Assembly: GCF_040549045.1 (NCBI RefSeq)
Contig: NZ_JBEWTB010000002.1
Span: 961,501 to 1,025,500, forward strand
From: Endozoicomonas sp. NE40
GTDB lineage: Bacteria > Pseudomonadota > Gammaproteobacteria > Pseudomonadales > Endozoicomonadaceae
Reading direction: 5' to 3'
Length of the DNA: 64,000 nt
The notes beneath the pieces are model-generated. The model was not told where the DNA came from and did not search any database. It saw nothing but the letters and a program-made list of their open reading frames with translations. Below, piece after piece: positions 25,048 to 34,979 of the stretch (positions are counted from its first letter, which is position 1; the number at the start of each line of letters is the position of its first letter). The translations under genes and the position numbers were made by a program.

Positions 25048-28000
25048 TTATATATCCTGAACTTCCTCCCAGAGCTTACGCAAGCGCTTGGCTGACGCCG
25101 GAAAACGGGTTCCCAACTGCTGGGCAAACAAAGACACCCGATACTCCTCCAGCATCCAGCGGTAAAGTACCAGCTTTTCATCCACCAGCTTATGCTTCTG
25201 GTGAATCTCCCGGCGCTTTTCCCAGCCCTGATACAGCAGGATCAACTCTTCCGTCCACGCCCGGTCTTTATTAATCTGGGCGGGCAGTTTCTCCTGACGA
25301 AGCTCAATACCCCGAAGAAAACGAGGATAATGCCTCAACCACTCAATGCCCGCATCCTGCATAAAGCCCGGATAAATCAGCTGTCCCAGATGCGCCTTGA
25401 TATCGGCCAGGGAAAAGGCCCGGTCAAAGGAGATCTTCCCCTTGAGATTTTTGCTGACCGAGTGAGCGGTTTTAAATATTTCCAGCAGCAGCTTGTCGAT
25501 CTCTTCAGCAAAAGGCACCAGATTACCCTTACGCTGATCCACCAGAGCCTGAAAAGCGTCCTGGTTTCGCGGCCACTCTTCCGGGTTCTGCACAAAGACC
25601 TCAGAGATCAGAAAGCTCTGAAGGTCATCTTCCAGCGCCCGCGCCTGAACAATCCCTGTGGTCAGCAGCTTAACCTGGGCAAGGTTTTTCATTTTGCTCA
25701 AAGCAAACTTAAGCTGGTTAGACAACTTGAACCGGAACAGCCTCGTTAAACCTTTACGGTGCTCACTGGCTGCCATTTTCTGATCTTCAAACAGCTTCAC
25801 CGCCACACTGTTTTTCTGATCTACCAGCGCCGGATAGGTTTTCAGAACCAGTCCGCCCACCTTGCGGGTGATCTCCTGTGGCAGCTCACCACAGCTCCAG
25901 TCTTTCAACCCTTCCTGCTCCAGAGAGCTGTCAGTCAGTTTGCGCAGACTGTCTTCCGACTGGTTGCCAAATTTCTCTTTCAGCCTGATCAGGTCACGCC
26001 CCTGTCCCAGCACCTTGCCGTTTTCATCAATCAGACGGAAATTCATGCGCAGATGCGGATCGAGGTCATCCACATTCCAGTGCTCATCCAGAATGCGAAC
26101 CCCTGCCATTCGATGCAGATGATGACCAAGAATTTCGGTCAACGGCTCGTCACAGGTCGACATGGCTTCCATGGCACCCCGCACGTAGTCCGGCACCGGT
26201 ACAAAATTCTTACGAACTGCCTTGGGCAAGGCACGTACCAGTGCCACACACTTGTCGTACAACATACCGGGAACCAGCCACTCAAGGCGGTGTTTAGGCA
26301 GCAGACGCAACGCCTGAACCGGCAGTGTCAGTGTCACACCGTCGTCAACAGCACCCGGTTCAAAATGATAGGTTAACGGCAGTTCCAGACCCTCCCAGCG
26401 CAGACGATCGGGATACTTGTTTTCAGTCACCTGATCCGCATCATGGCGCATCAGGTATTCTCTGGTCAGAAACAGCAGTTGCGGCTGTTCTTTCTCAGCG
26501 GTTAGTCGCCACTTCTCAAAACCGGCACCATTATGAATGCCTTCTGGCAGGCGCTCGTCGTAAAAGGCGTAAAGGGTTTCCGGGTCCACCAGAATATCCC
26601 GGCGACGGGACTTGGCTTCCAGTTCATCCACCTCACCAATCAGGTCAAGGTTGTGCTGCTGGAAAGCGCCTTTGGAATGATAATGCCCTTCCACCAGCGC
26701 TTCGCGGATAAATATCTCTCTGGCCACCACCGGATCAATCGCCCCGTAGTTCACACGACGACGCCCGACAATAATCAGCCCGTAAAGAGTGGCCTGTTCA
26801 TAGGCGACCACCTGGGAACGTTTTTTCTCCCAGTGTGGTTCAAAGTAATTGCGCTTAACCAGATGTCCGGCCAGCGGCTCAATCCACTGGGGTTCAATTT
26901 TGGCATTGACCCTGGCAAACAGACGGGACGTTTCCACCAGTTCCGCCGTCATCACCCATTTGGGTTTGCGTTTGTACAGGGTTGAAGCCGGGAACAGATA
27001 GAAACGACGGTTTCTCGCTCCCATGTAATCCGCTTCTTCATCCTTATTGCCCAGATGGGACAACAGACCGGCCAGCAATGATTTATGAACATCGCCATAA
27101 CTCGCCGCCTCATCGTTGGTCTTCAGCCCGATGTCTTTGCAGGCCAGCGCCAGCTGACGGTGGAGGTCACGCCATTCACGCATCCGCATAAACGACAGAA
27201 ATTGTTGTTTGCAATATTTACGCAGCTGGTTCTGGGACAGTTCCTGACGCTGTTCTTCATAACTTTCCCAGAGCTGTACAAAGCTCATAAAGTCGGAGTC
27301 ATCATGGTAATGCTCACGATGGCGCTGATCCGCTGCCTGCTGTTTTTCCGCCGGACGTTCTCTTGGGTCCTGAATCGCCAGGGCACTGGTAATAATTAGC
27401 AGTTCATTCAAGGCGCGGTTTTTATGGGCTTCAATCAGCATGCGCGCCAGTCTTGGGTCAACCGGTAACTGCGACAACTGCCTGCCCACCCGGGTCATAC
27501 AACGATCGTCATTAACCGCCCCCAGCTCCTGCAACAGTTTAAAGCCGTCGTTAATCGCCTTGGAGTCCGGTAAGTCCACAAACGGAAAAGCCGCGATATC
27601 GCCCAGCCCCAGTCGTAACATCTGCAGGATAACCGCTGCCAGGTTGGTACGAAGAATTTCAGCATCGGTAAACTCAGGCCGGGACAGAAAATCCTCTTCA
27701 CTGTACAGACGAAAACAGAGCCCTTCCGCTACCCGGCCACAACGGCCTTTGCGCTGATTAGCCGACGCCTGGGATACAGGCTCTACTGGTAAACGTTGTA
27801 CTTTGGAACGCACACTGTAGCGGCTGATCCGGGCCGTTCCCGGATCGATCACATAGCGAATGCCCGGAACCGTCAGGGAGGTTTCCGCGACGTTGGTGGA
27901 AAGAATTACACGACGCCCGGAGTGCGACTGAAAAATCCGGTTCTGTTCAGCCGCTGACAGGCGGGCATAGAGAGGAAGAATCTCGGTATGCGCCAGACGG

Positions 28001-28938
28001 GCATCCCGCAGGAACTTTGCCGTTTCACGGATTTCCCGTTCACCACTGAGAAACACCAGCACATCGCCCAGCCTTCCGCTTTTACTGCCCCGCTCCAGAT
28101 CTTCAATTTCCCTTAGCGAAGCAAGAATACCCTGCTGTAAACGCTGATCGGCATCACGCCCTTCCAGCTCCAGGTTTTCCAGAGGACGATAGTTGACGTC
28201 AACCGGGTAGGTCCGACCCGAAACCTCAATCACAGGGGCGTTATCAAAGTGTTTCGAGAAACGCTCAACATCAATGGTGGCCGAGGTAATGATGACCTTA
28301 AGATCCGGACGTTTCGGCAACAGATGTTTCAGGTAGCCCATCAGAAAATCAATGTTAAGGCTGCGCTCATGCGCCTCGTCAATAATAATGGTGTCGTAGC
28401 GGTTCAGAAAGCGATCGTTCTGAACCTCAGCCAGCAGAATACCGTCGGTCATCAGTTTAACCAGGGTATTCTCGTTACCATGATCGGTAAAACGAACCTG
28501 ATAACCCACCTGCTCACCCACTGGCACTTTCAACTCTTCCGCAATGCGGCTGGACACCGAACGGGCTGCCAGCCGACGTGGCTGAGTGTGACCAATCAGA
28601 CCATAAACGCCACGCCCGGCCTCAAGACAGATTTTGGGTAACTGTGTGGTTTTGCCCGAACCGGTTTCACCGGCAATAACCACCACCTGATGTTCACGAA
28701 TGGCTTTGGCAATTTCATCCCGACGTTGCACAACGGGCAAAGCGTCATCGTATTCGACCTCAGGGATGGCAGCCGCTCGCGCCTGCGCCCGGTTAACTGA
28801 GCGTTCGATACGATCCTGCAGCTTTTTCAGTGCTGGCTCATCGCTGCGCTTCAGGCGCTGCAACTGCCGCCGCAGGGGATAACGATCCCTGATCATGCAC
28901 TGGTTAATGGCACTGCGAAGTTCGTTTTTACCGGACAC
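25048..28938 (-). CDS. hrpA: ATP-dependent RNA helicase HrpA (DEAH box)
   Basis: The 1296-residue protein is full length for bacterial HrpA. The helicase core shows Walker A GETGSGKTTQ (about residue 90), DEAHERS (about 187), SATID, and the C-terminal RecA motifs (NVAETSLTVPGIRYVIDPG, QRKGRCGR). HA2 and OB-fold domains follow, then a long C-terminal extension (DUF3418 region) typical of the HrpA subfamily. HrpA acts on mRNA and in ribosome rescue in enterobacteria. It has a candidate promoter inside the hairpin 40-60 bases upstream and its own terminator. Confidence 0.97.
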   Translation of the reverse strand: MSGKNELRSAINQCMIRDRYPLRRQLQRLKRSDEPALKKLQDRIERSVNRAQARAAAIPEVEYDDALPVVQRRDEIAKAIREHQVVVIAGETGSGKTTQLPKICLEAGRGVYGLIGHTQPRRLAARSVSSRIAEELKVPVGEQVGYQVRFTDHGNENTLVKLMTDGILLAEVQNDRFLNRYDTIIIDEAHERSLNIDFLMGYLKHLLPKRPDLKVIITSATIDVERFSKHFDNAPVIEVSGRTYPVDVNYRPLENLELEGRDADQRLQQGILASLREIEDLERGSKSGRLGDVLVFLSGEREIRETAKFLRDARLAHTEILPLYARLSAAEQNRIFQSHSGRRVILSTNVAETSLTVPGIRYVIDPGTARISRYSVRSKVQRLPVEPVSQASANQRKGRCGRVAEGLCFRLYSEEDFLSRPEFTDAEILRTNLAAVILQMLRLGLGDIAAFPFVDLPDSKAINDGFKLLQELGAVNDDRCMTRVGRQLSQLPVDPRLARMLIEAHKNRALNELLIITSALAIQDPRERPAEKQQAADQRHREHYHDDSDFMSFVQLWESYEEQRQELSQNQLRKYCKQQFLSFMRMREWRDLHRQLALACKDIGLKTNDEAASYGDVHKSLLAGLLSHLGNKDEEADYMGARNRRFYLFPASTLYKRKPKWVMTAELVETSRLFARVNAKIEPQWIEPLAGHLVKRNYFEPHWEKKRSQVVAYEQATLYGLIIVGRRRVNYGAIDPVVAREIFIREALVEGHYHSKGAFQQHNLDLIGEVDELEAKSRRRDILVDPETLYAFYDERLPEGIHNGAGFEKWRLTAEKEQPQLLFLTREYLMRHDADQVTENKYPDRLRWEGLELPLTYHFEPGAVDDGVTLTLPVQALRLLPKHRLEWLVPGMLYDKCVALVRALPKAVRKNFVPVPDYVRGAMEAMSTCDEPLTEILGHHLHRMAGVRILDEHWNVDDLDPHLRMNFRLIDENGKVLGQGRDLIRLKEKFGNQSEDSLRKLTDSSLEQEGLKDWSCGELPQEITRKVGGLVLKTYPALVDQKNSVAVKLFEDQKMAASEHRKGLTRLFRFKLSNQLKFALSKMKNLAQVKLLTTGIVQARALEDDLQSFLISEVFVQNPEEWPRNQDAFQALVDQRKGNLVPFAEEIDKLLLEIFKTAHSVSKNLKGKISFDRAFSLADIKAHLGQLIYPGFMQDAGIEWLRHYPRFLRGIELRQEKLPAQINKDRAWTEELILLYQGWEKRREIHQKHKLVDEKLVLYRWMLEEYRVSLFAQQLGTRFPASAKRLRKLWEEVQDI

Positions 28939-28970
28939 TCAGCTCTCCTGTATTTTTTACATCAAATAAG

Positions 28971-28996
28971 AAAGGGCGGGATTATACCCGCCCTTT
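28971..28996 (-). terminator. Terminator between fadD and hrpA
   Basis: AAAGGGCGGG and CCCGCCCTTT form a perfect 10-bp, GC-rich stem with a 6-base loop. On the minus strand CTTATTT follows. It should separate fadD from hrpA. Confidence 0.8.
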
Positions 28997-29008
28997 GCCT
29001 GTAAACAA
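28981..29008 (-). promoter_or_regulatory. Candidate hrpA promoter embedded in the fadD terminator
   Basis: On the minus strand TTGTTT (29008-29003) and TATAAT (28986-28981) are 16 bases apart, a good sigma-70 layout. The -10 box is exactly the loop of the terminator hairpin. Transcription would begin about 35 bases upstream of the hrpA ATG. Confidence 0.4.
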
Positions 29009-29052
29009 CAATGTCTTAAGCAACAATGTCTTAAGCAACAATGCCTCTAAAC
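29008..29052. repeat. 15-bp tandem repeats after fadD
   Basis: ACAATGTCTTAAGCA is present twice in tandem (29008-29022, 29023-29037), followed by a degenerate third copy, between the fadD stop codon and the terminator. No function is evident. Confidence 0.7.
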
Positions 29053-29067
29053 AACAACCGGTTGCCT

Positions 29068-30756
29068 TTAAGACGCTGCCCGCTTTTTCAGCTCTTCGTC
29101 ACGCAGCTCACGACGAAGGATTTTACCAACGTTCGTGGTAGGCAGCTCATCACGGAACTCAACCTGCTTAGGGACCTTGTAGCCTGTAACATGTTTGCGC
29201 AGATGAGCAATGACATCATCACGGGTCAGTTCAGGATTAGAAGATACCAGGAAGACCTTAATCGCTTCGCCGCTGCGCTCGTGGGGAACCCCGATGGCGG
29301 CACTCTGGGTAATATCAGGGTGCATGGTCAACACCTCTTCCAGCTCGTTCGGGTAAACGTTAAAGCCGGAAATACAAATCATGTCTTTTTTGCGGTCGAC
29401 GATGGTGACATAACCTTCATGGTCAATATTGGCAATATCACCGGTTTTCAGCCAGCCATCCCCATCAATGCTGTCGACGGTGGCAACTTCATTTTCCCAG
29501 TAGCCTTTCATGACCTGCGGACCACGAACACACAGTTCACCGGCCTTGTTCAGACCCAGTTCATTGCCTTCATCGTCAATCACTTTCAGCTGGCAGGACG
29601 GAACAGGAATGCCAATGGTACCCAGCTTGATACGATCCAGGGGGTTAATGGTGACTATCGGCGAAGTTTCCGTCATGCCATAACCCTCACAGATTTTACA
29701 GCCGGTCAGCTGCTCCCAGCGCTCAGCAGTATCCATCTGCAATGCCATACCGCCAGATATAGTGTTCTTCAGGTGGCTGAAGTCCATTTTGCGGAACTCT
29801 TCATTTTTCATCAGTCCCACAAACAGGGTATTCAGGCCAACAAACATGCTGAACGGCTTACCCTTAAGGTCTTTCATAAAGGTTTTCATATCCCGCGGGT
29901 TGGTAATCAGCAGGTTATGAGCGCCCACCAACATGCCGACCATGCAGTGAACAGTAAACGCGAAAATATGGTACAGCGGCAGAGGTGCCACCAGCAGCTC
30001 TTTACCGTCTTCCAGATTGCGGGCCACCATGGCCTTGGTCTGGAACATATTGCTGAGAATATTGCGGTGTGTCAGCATCGCCCCTTTAGCGACACCCGTC
30101 GTACCACCGGTGTATTGCAGTACTGCAGTTTCGTCGCCTTCCTTGCGGGCATCCAGAGGCGTATTCAAAGCCCCCAGTCTCATGGCTTTCGTGAACGGCA
30201 CCGCGTCGGACACAACATAGTCCGGCACCATTTTCTTCACATGCTTAACTACCGCATTGACCAGCACACGCTTCACGGCTGGCAGCATATCGCCCACATT
30301 GGTAATGATGACATGCCTGATGCTGGTCTTTGGCACCACACGTTCAGCCATGTGAGCCATGTTTGACAGCACCACCAACGCCTTGGCGCCAGAGTCATTA
30401 AACTGGTGCTCCATTTCACGTTCGGTGTACAGCGGGTTGGTATTCACGACAACCAGCCCCGCACGCAGAGCTCCAAACACAGCGACCGGGAACTGCAAAA
30501 GGTTGGGCAGCATCACGGCAATACGGTCGCCCGGACGCAGGTCGGTATGGTTTTGCAGATAGCTGCAGAACAGTCCGCTCTGGTGGTGCAGCTCTGCATA
30601 AGTGAGGGTTTTACCCAGGTTACTGAACACCGGTTTATCAGCGTATTTGCGTGCTGAATAATCCAGAACGTCCAGAATAGAACGGTACTGTCCGGTATCT
30701 ATTTCGGATGGTACGCCATCAGGGTACTTGTCATGCCAGAAGTTGTTATTAATCAC
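29068..30756 (-). CDS. fadD: Long-chain fatty acid-CoA ligase FadD
   Basis: The 562-residue acyl-adenylate-forming enzyme shows the AMP-binding motif YTGGTTGVAKGAMLTHRN (about 213-230), GYGMTETSP (about 360) and DGWLKTGDIANIDHEGY. The FadD signature region RKKDMICISGFNVYPNELEE comes next and the catalytic lysine lies in TNVGKILRREL near the end. It activates imported fatty acids to acyl-CoA at the inner membrane for beta-oxidation or lipid synthesis. It is divergent from the lipase/MaoC pair at 31083, a neighbourhood also known from Pseudomonas. The 326-bp gap between them carries the promoters. Confidence 0.96.
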   Translation of the reverse strand: MINNNFWHDKYPDGVPSEIDTGQYRSILDVLDYSARKYADKPVFSNLGKTLTYAELHHQSGLFCSYLQNHTDLRPGDRIAVMLPNLLQFPVAVFGALRAGLVVVNTNPLYTEREMEHQFNDSGAKALVVLSNMAHMAERVVPKTSIRHVIITNVGDMLPAVKRVLVNAVVKHVKKMVPDYVVSDAVPFTKAMRLGALNTPLDARKEGDETAVLQYTGGTTGVAKGAMLTHRNILSNMFQTKAMVARNLEDGKELLVAPLPLYHIFAFTVHCMVGMLVGAHNLLITNPRDMKTFMKDLKGKPFSMFVGLNTLFVGLMKNEEFRKMDFSHLKNTISGGMALQMDTAERWEQLTGCKICEGYGMTETSPIVTINPLDRIKLGTIGIPVPSCQLKVIDDEGNELGLNKAGELCVRGPQVMKGYWENEVATVDSIDGDGWLKTGDIANIDHEGYVTIVDRKKDMICISGFNVYPNELEEVLTMHPDITQSAAIGVPHERSGEAIKVFLVSSNPELTRDDVIAHLRKHVTGYKVPKQVEFRDELPTTNVGKILRRELRDEELKKRAAS

Positions 30757-30972
30757 TGTCGCCCTCCGTTGAGGGAACCGGTGCGTTGCGGCAGCTGCCC
30801 TTTAGACATAAAAATCACGAAATCCGTTACCACTCAATACGGTCAAAGTTCAATCAGATTGGAGCTGGATGCATAGGTACTTTTAATTCCTGTCCAACCC
30901 CGGCGCCGAAAGGTTATCAGTTTTGACTTTTTACGAACAGGCAGTATTCGGTAAATACCTTGTTCTTTCTTG

Positions 30973-30995
30973 TAACTGAGCTTCAGGCTCAGTTA
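30973..30995. promoter_or_regulatory. Inverted repeat between fadD and the lipase gene
   Basis: TAACTGAGC and GCTCAGTTA form perfect 9-bp arms around a 5-base spacer, in the 326-bp divergent region (30757-31082). It is a candidate operator for the lipase or fadD. It does not match the fatty-acid regulator sites I know well (FadR, PsrA). Nothing else in this gap can be assigned. Confidence 0.4.
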
Positions 30996-31082
30996 TGCAG
31001 GGAATAACAAAACAGTCCGAAGCCCGAACTGTAAAAATACGGACACAAAAGTAATACGATGGTATAACTACGCAAAAAATAA

Positions 31083-32027
31083 ATGAGCCAGAAGAGCATG
31101 GATCAAACAATAACCCTGCCAACTGATGACGGTCATAGTATTCCCGTTTTTCAGTGGCCGTGTGATCAGGCAAAAGCCGTTGTGCATATCAGCCATGGAC
31201 TCAGCGAACACGCACAGCGTTACCACCAACTTGCCCTTCAACTGAACGACGCTGGTTTTGAAGTCTTTGCCCACAATCACCGGGGACACGGACACTCTGC
31301 CTCGCAGCCCGCCTTCTTTGCCCACAAAAGAGGCTGGGACAAAGTGGTCGAAGATCTGGACATTGTTGTACAAAGCATCGACGAGCAATCTCCGGGCAAG
31401 CCTCTGTTTCTGCTGGGACACAGTATGGGCAGCTACATCCTGCAGAGTTATCTCATGCGCTATTCACCAAAATCTGTGGCCGGGTCTGTACTGTCTGGTT
31501 CCAACCTTGCCCCACAGCCCCTGCTGACTCTGGCACGATTCATTGCACAGATTGAACGCTACCGGCAGGGGGAAAACGGGCAAAGCCCGATTATTCATGC
31601 GCTGGTATTTGGTCAGTACAACAAGGCATTCAAACCTAATCGCACAGGCTTCGACTGGCTCTCCAGAGACCCGGCTGCAGTGGATGCCTATGTTAATGAC
31701 CCTCTTTGCGGACAACGTCCCGGAAACCACCTCTGGTACGACCTGTTTGGGGGTCTGCAATCCATCTCCTCTACCAAAGCACTGCAACAGATCAATGCTG
31801 AACTTCCCATACTGGTGATGGGGGGAACGCACGATCCGGTCAGTGCCCCGGCAGCACCGTCTGCAAAAAACGGACAACATAAACTGTCACAGGCGTTACA
31901 GAAAGCAGGCGTAAAAGATGTCACCCTGACGCTCTATCCTGAAGGCCGCCACGAAATGTTCAATGAAATTAATCGTGAGCAGGTTGTCTCAGACCTGATA
32001 GAATGGCTTGAATCTAAAATTCAATAA
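31083..32027 (+). CDS. Alpha/beta hydrolase, lysophospholipase/monoacylglycerol lipase type
   Basis: The 314-residue protein is a Hydrolase_4 (PldB-like) serine hydrolase. The family opening HISHGLSEHAQRYHQLALQL and NHRGHGHS are present. The nucleophile elbow is GHSMGSY (about residue 117), the acid is probably the Asp of GTHDPVS, and the His is in EGRHEMFNE near the end. It has no signal peptide, so it is cytoplasmic. It probably hydrolyses lysophospholipids or monoacylglycerols, giving fatty acids that the divergent fadD product would activate. A second ATG at 31098 is possible. The MaoC gene follows closely. Confidence 0.88.
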   Translation: MSQKSMDQTITLPTDDGHSIPVFQWPCDQAKAVVHISHGLSEHAQRYHQLALQLNDAGFEVFAHNHRGHGHSASQPAFFAHKRGWDKVVEDLDIVVQSIDEQSPGKPLFLLGHSMGSYILQSYLMRYSPKSVAGSVLSGSNLAPQPLLTLARFIAQIERYRQGENGQSPIIHALVFGQYNKAFKPNRTGFDWLSRDPAAVDAYVNDPLCGQRPGNHLWYDLFGGLQSISSTKALQQINAELPILVMGGTHDPVSAPAAPSAKNGQHKLSQALQKAGVKDVTLTLYPEGRHEMFNEINREQVVSDLIEWLESKIQ

Positions 32028-32043
32028 TTGGACTCAAAGACGT

Positions 32044-32520
32044 ATGCGCCAGTTGGAAAACATTCCCTTTGAAGAACTCACCGTGGGCCAGACCGATTCC
32101 CTGACCCGCACCCTGACCGAAGAAGACCTGCTGCTGTTTGCCAAAGTGTCCGGCGATACCAACCCGGTTCATCTCGATAAAGCCTTCGCGGCCACTACCC
32201 AGTTTGAAGGTCGTATCGCCCACGGCATGTGGACGTCGTCCCTTATCTCCTGTGCGCTGGCCACCAGACTGCCGGGGCCTGGCGGCATCTACCTGTCTCA
32301 GGAAGTAAAGTTCATGCGCCCGGTCAAGATAGGCGACACGGTGACCGTTAAACTGGAAGTGCTGGACATTAACGAACGCCGCAAGCGTGCGACAGTTTCC
32401 ACCAATGTAGTGAATCAGGATGGCAAAACCGTCGTAAAAGGGAAGGCTGAAATCATGCCGGCTGTTGAGAAAGTAGTGGTGGATGAATACCCTCTGCCCG
32501 AGGTTGAGCTGAAGGCTTAA
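32044..32520 (+). CDS. MaoC-family (R)-specific enoyl-CoA hydratase
   Basis: From ATG 32044 the 158-residue protein is a single hot-dog domain of PhaJ type. The hydratase motif appears as SGDTNPVHLDKAFAATTQFE, with Asp and His as the catalytic pair, followed by GRIAHGMWTSSLIS and YLSQEVKFMRPVKIGDTV. It adds water to trans-2-enoyl-CoA, giving (R)-3-hydroxyacyl-CoA, which can feed polyhydroxyalkanoate or lipid synthesis. An upstream in-frame ATG at 32008 would overlap the lipase gene and is less likely. It is 16 bases from the lipase stop, so probably one operon. Confidence 0.9.
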   Translation: MRQLENIPFEELTVGQTDSLTRTLTEEDLLLFAKVSGDTNPVHLDKAFAATTQFEGRIAHGMWTSSLISCALATRLPGPGGIYLSQEVKFMRPVKIGDTVTVKLEVLDINERRKRATVSTNVVNQDGKTVVKGKAEIMPAVEKVVVDEYPLPEVELKA

Positions 32521-32552
32521 TCTCTGATGGCCAGTTAAAGTCAGACCGCTCA

Positions 32553-33177
32553 GAGGCTGTTTTAAAACTAAACAAGCCTCTTAACCATTATTCGAATCAT
32601 ACATATATAGATAAACGATTCTGAATTCTCTGGTAGTTGCTCATAATCCTTTGCCAAGCGACGAGAGCCTTCAAACCACCCAAAGGTTCTCTCTACGACC
32701 CATCGCCTGGCTTGCACAACAAACTTACCCTGCGGGCGCTTTGTAATTTCCAGCTCTCGTCTCGGCTTTCTCCGATAAAACCACTCTTCCAGATACCCTC
32801 TGTAGCCGCAGTCTGCCCAAACCTTACGGATTCTCTTGAAGTGCTTGATCACGCAGGCAAGCAATATTTCTCCAGAAAGTAGGTGTAAACAGTTCCCCAA
32901 GGCGGGAAGTCAGAAGGCAGCTGTCGCCACTGACAACCAGTTTTATCGACATAGATAATGGCATCCAGAATGTGTCGATAAGTCCACTCTCTGGGTCTGC
33001 CATTTTTGGGTTGGTCATATCCTGGATCGGGAAAGAAGGGCTGAATTACTTTCCACTGGTCATCAGTCAAACCTGAGGGGTACATGGACAACCCTCCATC
33101 AAAGGAACTTTATAAAGGGTAATACATTGCGTACAAATTTTCTTGAGTCAGTGGTCTATAGCTTTTGAAACAGCCTC
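32553..33177 (-). mobile_element. Internally deleted IS5-family element with intact ends
   Basis: The ends are inverted repeats (GAGGCTGTTTTAAAAC at 32553 onwards; its counterpart at 33177 reads GAGGCTGTTTCAAAAG), flanked by TCA on both sides (32550-32552 and 33178-33180). The minus strand holds two transposase pieces. 33091 to 32849 encodes the N-terminal part (SGLTDDQWKVIQPFF, GCQWRQLPSDFPPWGTVY). The frame ending at 32568 encodes the C-terminal part (WADCGYRGYLEEW, RRWVVERTFGWFEGSRRLAKDYE). The centre, including the catalytic aspartates, is missing at about 32870. At 625 bp it is a non-autonomous derivative that an intact relative could move. Confidence 0.85.
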
Positions 33178-33257
33178 TCACTTTTCTCTCCGGATCAGGG
33201 TACAATCCCCACCTTTCTGCGGGGAATAAAACCTTCAGAGCTTTAAACGACAAAGCA

Positions 33258-34979
33258 TTACTGTTTCCGTGGCTCCATTGTCTTTTTAATCACATTTAAA
33301 AGATTTCGCTTTTTACTGTGTTTTTTATCATAAGCATATTTAATTTCGAGCCTTTTATTTTCAAGAGCCAGTCGTGAATTTTTCTGCCGTGCTTCAATAC
33401 CCTGTAATACACCCAGCTCAAATCTCGCGATATCGGTAATGTGGGCTGTCAGAATTTCATTGGAATCGGACAGGACGGGCAGACTGTCAAGATGAAAAGC
33501 CAGTGCTTCTCGAATGCTGCGCAAAACATCCAGACTGCCTGAGTTCACGATAGTATGAGGCGTTTGACCAGAGAAGGGCATTCTCATCAAAAAATAGAGG
33601 GAGTGGTACACGTCAGGGCGATAGTACTGCAATCCTAGTGTGCTGAGCATGTCCATATTACCGTCAACCACCCGGTTGATTAAAGAGCTAACCTCCTGAC
33701 TATCTTCACCTCGCGGAAAGGTAACTTCTCCATCGGCAACGGTTCGAAGAATCTCGTGGGCTCGTGAAGTATCCCCCATAAATGTCATGTAGAGAGCAGT
33801 AAAAGATCGGTATGCAGAATTAATATAGCGACTCTCTTCACGAGAAAACTCACGAACCCCATCGAAGAGATGGAAAAGCCAAAACAACGCTCTGCTTCTG
33901 GCGTACGCTTCCCGGTTCCCCTCCAGATAGTTTTGTCCATCAAATGTTGATGCCACATTTTCGGAAAGATGACGAATAAAAACCAGTAATTGTCCAATAT
34001 TAGGACGACCTCCGGGGTTCGCCAGAGCGTTTTTATACTGTTCCAGCGCATACAAACGAATAGCGTTGTATAAATGCGAGTTAACAATACCCGGCAACAA
34101 CTGGGCAGCATTACCTGCATTTGCACTGATGCTGACGGCGATTCTTAAATCATTCAATCTGCTCAGCAAGGCCTCTCTTCCAATAAACTCTCCGGACAGT
34201 TGATCGAAAGTGATCAGATCCCGCATAAAACTGCGGGACAGCAAGTTAGTGTTTAAAACCAACGTCCTCATAAGCCCCCGGCTCCCGATATTATGAGCAA
34301 TTCTCCAGAGTACATAATGAAGATCAATGAGCGAATACTGGGCGAAATTTTCAACTATAGAATCCAGGGCAGTAAAATCATTTACTGATTGTAGCCACGG
34401 GTTGACCTGCTCAGTGTCCGGAAAACGATCAAATACACCATCCAATACATCGTTTCCACCACCCATGCGATCTCTATTGGCGCGATCACTACTCGATAGT
34501 GGCGCTACCAGTTGGCGGTGGCTTTGCTGCCAGAAACGATTAGCTTCAATTAAGAAGTTAAGTGAGTCAGAACGACTTGATGAATGTGTGGAAGGACTGG
34601 CTGCATCATTAGAATCGACAGCGGTTGCTCCTTCCGGTACAGGTTCCTGATTCTGGTTAGCCTGATATTCGGAATCTTCGAATGGAAGAGTATTGACCTC
34701 GAGACTTCTGATATATTCCAAAGCATCTGCTGGAAGATTTGGTCGGACTGCAGTGCTCTCAGCGACAGGCTGTTGATGTGGTTCCATCTGTTGCTGAGGG
34801 TTTTCGGGGATTGCAACATTATTTGAATTTAAAGCTTGATGACCAAAAGCACCTAATGCTGCCAGTATCGCTATGTTGCTTGTATCCGGAACATCCCCCT
34901 TCCCGGGCAGCACTGCATGGACGGGGCATACAGAAAGAGAAACTAACAGGCTGGATGAAAGAAAAAAAGGGTCACGCAT
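33258..34979 (-). CDS. Exported protein of unknown function, start rebuilt by IS1 insertion
   Basis: Currently readable from ATG 34979 as 573 residues: MRDPFFLSSSLLVSLSVCPV is a working-looking signal peptide (cleavage near VHA). A low-complexity region (about 40-140, Gln/Pro/Ser-rich) follows, then a mostly helical domain without known motifs (YEYIRSL-type helices, IGRPNIGQLLVFIRHL region near 310, ending in a basic KKHSKKRNLLNVIKK tail). IS1 sits directly upstream; the ATG is supplied by the IS end and overlaps the insB stop (TGATG), which allows coupled translation. A GTG at 34997 could also serve. Before insertion the gene began at ATG 35798. I do not recognise the family; a secreted host-interaction protein is a guess. 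Confidence 0.7.
   Translation of the reverse strand: MRDPFFLSSSLLVSLSVCPVHAVLPGKGDVPDTSNIAILAALGAFGHQALNSNNVAIPENPQQQMEPHQQPVAESTAVRPNLPADALEYIRSLEVNTLPFEDSEYQANQNQEPVPEGATAVDSNDAASPSTHSSSRSDSLNFLIEANRFWQQSHRQLVAPLSSSDRANRDRMGGGNDVLDGVFDRFPDTEQVNPWLQSVNDFTALDSIVENFAQYSLIDLHYVLWRIAHNIGSRGLMRTLVLNTNLLSRSFMRDLITFDQLSGEFIGREALLSRLNDLRIAVSISANAGNAAQLLPGIVNSHLYNAIRLYALEQYKNALANPGGRPNIGQLLVFIRHLSENVASTFDGQNYLEGNREAYARSRALFWLFHLFDGVREFSREESRYINSAYRSFTALYMTFMGDTSRAHEILRTVADGEVTFPRGEDSQEVSSLINRVVDGNMDMLSTLGLQYYRPDVYHSLYFLMRMPFSGQTPHTIVNSGSLDVLRSIREALAFHLDSLPVLSDSNEILTAHITDIARFELGVLQGIEARQKNSRLALENKRLEIKYAYDKKHSKKRNLLNVIKKTMEPRKQ

Noticed and set aside
29041..30366. 441-codon plus-strand frame
   Set aside because: It is antisense to nearly all of fadD; its composition (many His, Gln, Asn) is typical of a shadow frame and no domain is visible.
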